64,000 bases of DNA from Adiantum capillus-veneris (Eukaryota > Streptophyta > Polypodiopsida > Polypodiales > Pteridaceae), in assembly GCA_014529385.2 (NCBI GenBank), contig CM043952.1, forward strand, positions 157,715,057-157,779,056. Reading direction: 5' to 3'. The notes under the pieces were generated by a model, which was not told the origin of the DNA, searched no databases, and was given only the letters and a program-made list of their open reading frames with translations. This document shows positions 57,310-64,000 of this stretch, piece after piece. Position 1 is the stretch's first letter. The number at the start of each line of letters is the position of its first letter. Made by a program: the position numbers and the translations under genes.

Positions 57310-58480
57310 TTTAGTGCCCGCCCTTGGGCACGGTTGAGAAGTGTCCGTGGAGGCAATGGAAGGTTTTGATTGGTTGTTGATGGGCTGATCGTCTTCATTT
57401 GTCGTTGAATTTATTGATGAGGTTTAATTTGTTACAGCATCTTCATTGGTCCAAAGTTGTTTGATGTGAGAGATGATGTTGCATTTGTCCATTGCAATAG
57501 CATAATGATGAGGCTGTTGTTTATTTATGAAAAGTATGTAAAAGGAAAGTAGAATGATGAGGTTCTAAATTAAGGTCTAATACTTGGATGACCAAAGGGA
57601 AAAAAACCTAGTGGAAAAAAAGTGCCTTTGGGATAAGCGCATTATGTAGTACTTATTAGCATGGAACATATTAATAAAGTACTCAAGGGATTATTTGCTG
57701 ATAGATATGGAATTAAAAAGGTAGCAAATATGAGAGGATATCATGATGGAACATTGGTTTGTCTGATGTTGTCCACTCAAGGTGCATAGGTGGAAGATAA
57801 AAAGTGTCTAATGTATATGTCCGATGATGGGACTTCCTATATAATATATATGCATACATAGAAATGCATGGGAAGCAATATGTTGTGCAAGAAATATTTT
57901 GAGGGGTTCTTCAAAAAGATGGTGTAGCTATAAAAGCATATGTCGTGGCTTTGCAAGTTAGCACCCCTTTAATAATGGTTTTTGTTGTCGAGGATATGTG
58001 CTCTCATCTTATTGTGCACTGTGCGTGAGTGTTGGACTCTACGACACTCCATCAATTGTAAGTTAATAGACTTTGAATCTTATGCTCATCTCATCCAACA
58101 TGAGCAACATGACTTAGTTATGTTGAACTCTTCAGCTTGAGCATAAGCCTAATAACTACGACTCTTAGCACATATTTTATTATGACTTGAAGCTTTGGGA
58201 CTAATTTTTTGCTCATTTTATGGCCTAGAAGCTCGGACTCTGACTATGCCAAAGAGTGTTTTTTGCACCCTGGCAACTTAACTTTTTACATTCTGCTGCT
58301 CACTACAAACATTTCTTCACGTAAAAGTAATATCGAATCGTCAAGAAGAGGATTAGTGAAGGGCCAAGTTGGCATTGAAGGTTTCTTTTGCCATACTTGT
58401 TTTATCTTCTTTGAATCTGCATTAGCATGTGTTGGGTGGTCCTTCTTTGACTCTAAAGACTCCATTATATGTTTAATTCT
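57310..58480 (-). other. A3 3' untranslated part
   Basis: It matches A2 at 30378-31550. No convincing ORF is present. The match in two copies suggests it is a regular, non-coding part of family A. Confidence 0.6.
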
Positions 58481-60937
58481 TTAATTAGGCCTATTGATAG
58501 GAGTCTTTGATGTTTTTGTAGGCCTCTGTTCACTATCGGTATTTGGATATTGACTAGGAGCATTGGAAGATTTAGGAATCCAAATCTCTTGATGAACTTT
58601 GTATATCCTTTGTTGACTTTGCTTCGCTCTAGGTCTTGTTGAGTTCCTGGTGTAGTTGCAGTTGTCTTGTGGTTGACTGGTAGCCAAATCTTTGTATAAA
58701 TTGTGTAGAATCCTTGTGTAAGAGGAAAACTCTTTGAGATCCATCTTTGTTCTATATCCTCTTTAGTGTTCTAGTTGATTGTAGCAGTATTCGATATTTT
58801 CCTGTTGTATACTTTCTTCTTAGGTATCCTAGGATATTGGCGAGTTTGATAGCTTGTGGGCCTTCTTTCTTGGGAGAGACTTGATGTTACTTCATATGCC
58901 GTTACTTGCAGTTTTGGTATCCATATTTGCGTGCTACCTCTATAGTACTCCTGCTCCTTTAAGCTCCATTGTGGTACTATTCATCCCATGTGTTTGTTTT
59001 TTTGTGTTGATTTCTTGTCTTTAATCCAAATTTCTATGAACAAACACTTGCTTTAATTTCTTTTGATTTCTTGAGTACTTGGGATGATATATCTTTGCTT
59101 TTTTGGGTGTCTCCTTAGAGGTTTCAAATGGGTCAGCAACAATTGACTTGAAGTTTTGAAAGCCTGATTTGCTAGAAGTATCTGATCCATGAGGGTTCTT
59201 TGATGTAGAGGCATGTGCTGTCACACCTTTTGTGCTAATTGGTGGAAGGTCCATTTTGGCTTTACCTTTGTTTACAAGATTTATCGTTGATTCTTGTGAC
59301 TTTTGCAATTCAGAATCTAGCATTAATGGTATCTGTAGTTGTTGCTTGCTAACACTTGGGAAAGAGAGTCAGCATTGTATCTTCTGTGTAGGCCTAACCA
59401 CGATGTCCAAGGATGACATCTACAAGCATTTCTTTTGAAGGATTTATTTGAAACTTTACCTGCTCTTCATGCTTCTGGATGCTAAGTGTAGCAACCATGT
59501 CTTCTTGACCTGTATGCATACCTAGCATTGTTTTGCTATCATGTTTGTATGGAGTGATATGGAGGATCCTTTGGATGTTTTCTGCAATCATATTACAGTC
59601 TATTTCTTTATCCAATAGAGCATTGCATCTGACACTTGCTCCTTTTGTACTACTGGAACTATAGCTATTTCGATTGGAGGTTCTATTGAAGATCTATGTC
59701 CTGCTTTTGTTGCGGTTTCATCTTGATCTAGCTTTGTCTTTATGGAAGGTGGCTTGAGACTCTGTTTTCCAATCTCACTTTCATCAAATGATTTAGCCTG
59801 AAATGTCTAGATCTTTGGACTTCCTATTGCTTTCTGGTTGTCTGCAATTTTGAACTTCTTTACTTCTTGTCTTGATGGCATTCTCTGCTAAATAGCTTTC
59901 GTGGTTGCCCTGTGCTTTGTTTGATCTGCACTTGCAATTGCTTGATTTGCTTTAAGCTCTTCTCAAGTTACGTCTGATGGAGATGAAACATCTTCAATAA
60001 GTTCTACTTTGAAATGAAACCTCTAAGGAGACACCCAAAAAAGAAAATTTAACTGTCCTTAGAGCCATTTTAAATGTGCTTAGGGACTTTGTGCTGTCGT
60101 CCAGGAGTGACCACTTTTGGTCTTCATTCTTTTTTTTCTTTCACGCCTGTATCTTCATTGAAATTTGTATCTCTAGGACCTTTTGGGCCAATGGAATTCC
60201 AACTATGATGTTATCTATAAGATCTTTTGCTGTGATAACATGGAATTGGGTGATGATCATCTGTGGACCTACTTGAATGGCAGTGGAGATGATTCCCCAA
60301 CATTCTACTCGTTTGTTTCCAGATATGTCAATGAATTCAGGAGCATCTTCTAGTTGTGGTTGGCCATATATTTTCCAAGTGCAAAAAGACATGAGGTTCT
60401 AGTCTAGCTGAAAATCTAGCTTTGCTTTGCTTGAGAGCTTTTCTTCATTCTCACCAATAATGTTGCACTTGATCTTCTCGAGATTTCTTTCTTAAATGAC
60501 TAACTTTGTTGTGGTTGTGTCCCTAAATTGAGCTTTATCTACATTTTCTTTGTTTTGATCACCTGCTTCAATTGATGTTGACTCCATTGGCTGTAATACT
60601 ACCCTTTTTGTTTGCAATTGATGAGCATTATCTGCCTACATCTGAGTAACCTTTGATCTTAGAAGATCTATTGTACTTTTTGTCAAAATTTGTCTCTTCG
60701 GAGGAGATTTTGATGGGGCGACCTTTGTGTAGCTTTTTGGACTTTAGCTTCCATTAATTTTGATTTTTTTGTCACTTGTTCTGGCAGCTCGAGGATTTTC
60801 ATCATTTTCAGATAGTCTTTAACTTCAGGTTTAGCATCCATAGGGGCTTGTACAAGGTCATGATCTTCCTGATATTTGTTACCATGTGCATCTCGATATG
60901 CATATGTGAGCTTGGTCACATGTAACTGCTTAAACAC
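58481..60937 (-). pseudogene. A3 C-terminal coding region with a protease-like segment
   Basis: ORF pieces at 58481-58744, 59021-59323, 59394-59615, 60141-60392 and 60683-60937 are remnants of one long protein, matched in part by A2. The segment around 59394-59640 has retropepsin layout: ALLDKEIDCNMI near the start and VDVILGHRG at the end, where active enzymes have DSGA or DTGA and ILG. A2 shows the same DKE, so the change predates both copies. Another stretch (60141-60392) ends AKDLIDNIIVGIPLAQ, also protease-like. Many stops and shifts are present. Confidence 0.6.
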
Positions 60938-61039
60938 TATGGGATTTTTCGGCTTTTGGCTTTTACTTGGGGAGATTAGCTGAAACTTTTTTCTTTGATG
61001 ATCTTCATAGAGGCATTTATCTGTAGACTCTGATGGAAT

Positions 61040-61945
61040 CTAGGTCAATGGAAAACTTCCAATAACCATATGATCTTCCAATGGCTTTTGCTTTGAAGGG
61101 TTCTGTTGGCTGGAAGTTCTTGGGCTTCTAACTGGTGTAGCATTTCTTGGTACTAGAGTTGAGCTTGATGGATTTGTAGCTTCCCTCTTTCTAGGGTGAT
61201 TACTATAGCTTGATCCATTATGAGAGTTAAAATTTTTTTGGCTCTGGTTTAGTCTCACCTTTTGGGACTATGAAGGCACACTTTGGGTAGCATTGTTGAT
61301 GTTTGGCATTTGTAAATCTTCTGCATAGTTTCCTATGTATCTCCATGAAACATGATAAATTATTCCCCAAGTCAAGGTGTAGATAGCATTATCTTTTCAC
61401 TGATATTGTCTATCCCATGGGTCTCCTATGATATGAGATTTTATGGTTTCGGGACCCAAGGCATCATAGATTCTAGACTCTCATCTATATTTATAACTAT
61501 TTTGGTCAAAGTATATGCTTGTTTCGTTACAACACCGAAGCTTGATTTTCGATGGAGGAGAGTTTGGCTTTGAAATTTTTTTTGGGTTCACTCGGGTAAT
61601 ATTCTTCATCTCTAGAGAGGATGGGTTATAATAGTTTCTATCCTCTGAAGAGAACCATCCTTTTTTATCAATCACTGGACATACTTCTATGAGCTCGTAT
61701 GCGGGCCATTCAAACACTGGTTCATCCTTTTTGTATAGTTGCCCTTTTTGGTCGGCATAGTGTGTATATGAATTATGTGTACCATACAATGCTAACAGCA
61801 TTCTCTTTGATGTGTCCCTTAGACTCGTGAATGATTGCACACTTGTAGCATTGGATACAGAATCATTTGAAAACCTAACAGTCTTTTCAACATTCGGTGA
61901 TATCTGGACACCTTGACCAAATTCATGAAGGAATTTTTTGTTCAA
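61040..61945 (-). pseudogene. A3 conserved family A domain, unknown
   Basis: The longest intact piece (61481-61945, 154 codons) has KTVRFSNDS near residues 20-28, FTSLRDTSKRMLLALYGTHN at 39-58 and YELIEVCPVIDKKGWF at 83-98. Related peptides occur in A1 (16221-16792) and A2 (33332-33556), so this is a family-wide protein domain. I do not recognise it. 61040-61258 continues it in another frame. Confidence 0.55.
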
Positions 61946-62104
61946 AGTATCAATTTTAAGCTTTTTAGGTGCATGTGCATCTTTATGCTAAATTTGAACT
62001 TGCAGTGCTTTTAGTGGTGCTTCTAACGATAACGCAGAATCATTTGATTGCATTAAAAGCGACGAGCTGGATGCACTTACATCAAGATTTGCATTTCCAA
62101 TTTT

Positions 62105-62830
62105 CTATGTACCTCGCTTGGCAATCGATGTGTCCTTGTTGTCCGAATTTCTTGGACAATCCTCAAAAAAATATCCACAATCTGAGCAATATGCCATGAC
62201 TGGTGGTATTTCATTTGGTTCTATCGTGTCAAGCTCTAGCTGAGAAGTTTCAACTTCTTTACTTGCCAAGTTTTCGGCATCTTCTTTTAAAACACTGAGC
62301 ATCAAGCTGTAGACTACTCCATCTTGACCTTTGTACTATCTTTGACTCAGTTATCCAATTAGATTGGCTTCACTTGGCTGATCTGTTGGATCTTCCAATA
62401 CTTGCTCTTGACAGCAGGTTCGACCAATGTAATCCATGTACAACGATGTTGATTGCATATGCACTAAATGGATGCTTTGCTGGCTTGTGCAGGTTTCTAG
62501 ATAACCACTTGGCTCCATCTTTTGCACTTCTATCTGTACTTCATCTTTGAGCTTGCAATACCTGACTCCACTGAATTCTGTGATCATCTGGGATTTCTCT
62601 AAATCTAGCTTTACTCTGATCAATAGGATTGTTGCTCCTGTGTTGCTTTTGCTAGTCATAAGATACCTATGGCCTTTCGAATTTGTATATATAACTTTAT
62701 CTCCAACATAGCCATATAGCTATAAAATTCGCTATGTTGTTGTACATGTGTTTCTACTGCTACTAGTTAGCTTTGGTTATCATGCATTTGAACTCTCGGC
62801 TCGACTTGACTCCATGTTGTCTTGGTCTCT
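62105..62830 (-). pseudogene. A3 Gag-like N-terminal region with damaged zinc knuckle
   Basis: ORFs at 62351-62659 and 62105-62305 cover the start of the coding region. The second contains AYCSDCGYFFEDCPRN, a zinc knuckle with the His region deleted or changed compared with A2, which keeps CX2CX5HX4C. The start region near 62800 follows the leader directly. Confidence 0.6.
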
Positions 62831-64000
62831 AAGAACTATCTCTTAGCAGATTGTGGTATTGATTAGCAGAATTACTCCTACTTGATTTTGATAAGATTGC
62901 TTTTGACAAAGTACTTTTGGCAGCTTATTTCTCTTAGACTCACAAGAGTTGATTAACTCTAGCTTGAAAGTATCTGAATTGATTGCAGCCTTTGAAATGA
63001 TGGAAATCTAGGCCTTAACTAACCTAAAGTGCAGTCCAATGTGATTTGTGTCCCGATTGGCAAGTTCCATCCATGAAACTGTCCTAATGGCTTGATTTTA
63101 CAAAAAATCTGTTTTGAATTGCACTTTTATATGCTCGATCCTATTTTGACAGGTTTTTGATCGTTCGCTCAAATTGCTCAATTTTTTGCTAACTATTTGA
63201 TTGGTCTATGTATATCACTTCAATCTGAGCTAAGTGAGTCAACAAATGAGAATTCCAAATTCTATTCTTGCAAAGAGTTGAAGGACTAATTTGCAACTTG
63301 GAAATTGAGTTATCATGTATTAATTTTGATCTGATAGAACCCAAACTTGACCAGTGACCTTGTATTATGTTGCTGTAACACTGTACAAGCTCAAAAGTAA
63401 ATAATTTGGTTATTTAATTTTCTGTGTTTTTCTCATTCTTAAGAATTGTTTTGCTATATAGACACCTTATTGAAGTCTCTGGACAACTTTCACTGAGTTC
63501 CGACAAGATTTGTCCAAGTTATCAACTGCTTAGTGTCCCTCAGTTTTCAAGAATCTGGCTTAAGTCTCAATTTTTCGATCCAAATTTCACCAAATTTGAT
63601 ATGAGTAGTCACTTGATATGCTTGACCTTGTGATATAATCAATTGTTCAAAAATTCTCAATTCTGGAGCAGATATAAATAGTTGTGATTATTTACTTCTG
63701 AGATTTTTTGCAACTTTTTGCCAAAATGTTGATACAAACAGGTTAAGCAACTCAACTTAAGCCCCCCAGACAAGTTTCACCAAGTTTGGATAAATTCTGC
63801 TCAATTTGTCAACAGTTTTGTGTCTGCAGACTCACATTACAAATCTGGTCCACAATTTTCACTTTATAGATCCAAATCTTACCAAATTTGATATGAGTGC
63901 TCAATACAACATGATAGAACTTGTGATATGCTTGGTTGGCAAGAAGATGTAAAAATTGGACAAAAGTGAATAATCGCGATTATTTACTTCTGGCAAATTT
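62831..64000 (-). repeat. A3 leader with palindromic tandem repeats, partial
   Basis: Palindromic 22-mers start at 63397 (decayed), 63674 and 63966, spaced 277 and 292 bases. The flanking sequence matches the A2 array. The array continues past the window end. Confidence 0.85.

Larger units (their letters stand above)
56283..64000 (-). mobile_element. A3: family A element, 3' part, running off the window
   Basis: It starts with a full LTR (56283-57294), a purine tract, then the family A interior in the same order as A2, up to leader repeats at the right edge. The 5' LTR and the second target duplication are outside the window. As in A2, no RT or integrase is visible. Confidence 0.9.

Noticed and set aside
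1-64000. Fungal contamination, because of the rust-like gypsy polyprotein
   Set aside because: The element sits with a target duplication inside a plant-type copia gag gene, itself nested in another family, so it belongs to the same chromosome.

Overview
This window is transposable-element sequence from a repeat-rich eukaryotic nuclear genome, most likely a land plant with a large genome. The reasons are several families of long LTR retrotransposons nested in one another, one element with a primer-binding site (PBS) like that of plant Athila/Tat elements (tRNA-Asp type), a Ty1/copia element of plant type with a degenerate initiator-Met-type PBS, and no intact host gene that I can support. The species cannot be told from the sequence. 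Nearly every coding stretch is retroelement gag, protease, reverse transcriptase (RT), RNase H or integrase, and most are broken.

Layout. (1) 1-760 and 14340-14960 are two halves of an eroded array built on the palindrome GGTAGCTACC, with a tyrosine-rich reading frame in part of it. (2) Element E1 (761-14339, + strand) split that array. It has 0.9-kb LTRs, a 5-bp target duplication CTACC, a tRNA-Asp-type PBS, gag, a protease and a long extra ORF region, but no RT or integrase. A 1.34-kb TIR element starting CACTA (1753-3090) sits in its leader. (3) Family A, on the - strand, shares the U5 part of the LTR, the PBS and the leader with E1. A1 survives as 15060-16992, 39674-40081 and 52956-53342. 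A2 is complete at 29997-38915 (duplication CAATC). A3 starts at 56283 and runs off the right edge. (4) A copia element (16993-39673, - strand, duplication TAGCT) sits in A1. Its gag gene was then hit twice, by a Ty3/gypsy element with 2.17-kb LTRs and a nearly complete polyprotein (19426-29792) and by A2. (5) A + strand element with three LTRs and two internal regions (40082-52955, period 5136 bp) also sits in A1. (6) 53343-56282 is a patchwork of T-rich sequence, GA and CA microsatellites, and fragments of gypsy RNase H, E1-like gag and copia integrase.

How it fits together. E1, family A and the three-LTR element code for Gag-like proteins but no polymerase, so they look like non-autonomous passengers that would need enzymes from other elements. 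The gypsy element carries the only nearly full polymerase and integrase here, with a few stops and shifts. Target duplications give a relative order: A1 is older than the copia and the three-LTR element, and the copia is older than the gypsy element and A2.

The most unusual signal is a roughly 283-bp diverged tandem repeat in the leaders of E1, A2 and A3. Most units keep a 22-bp palindrome (GTAAATAATCG followed by its reverse complement), and nearly all of the core variants are what CpG decay would give.
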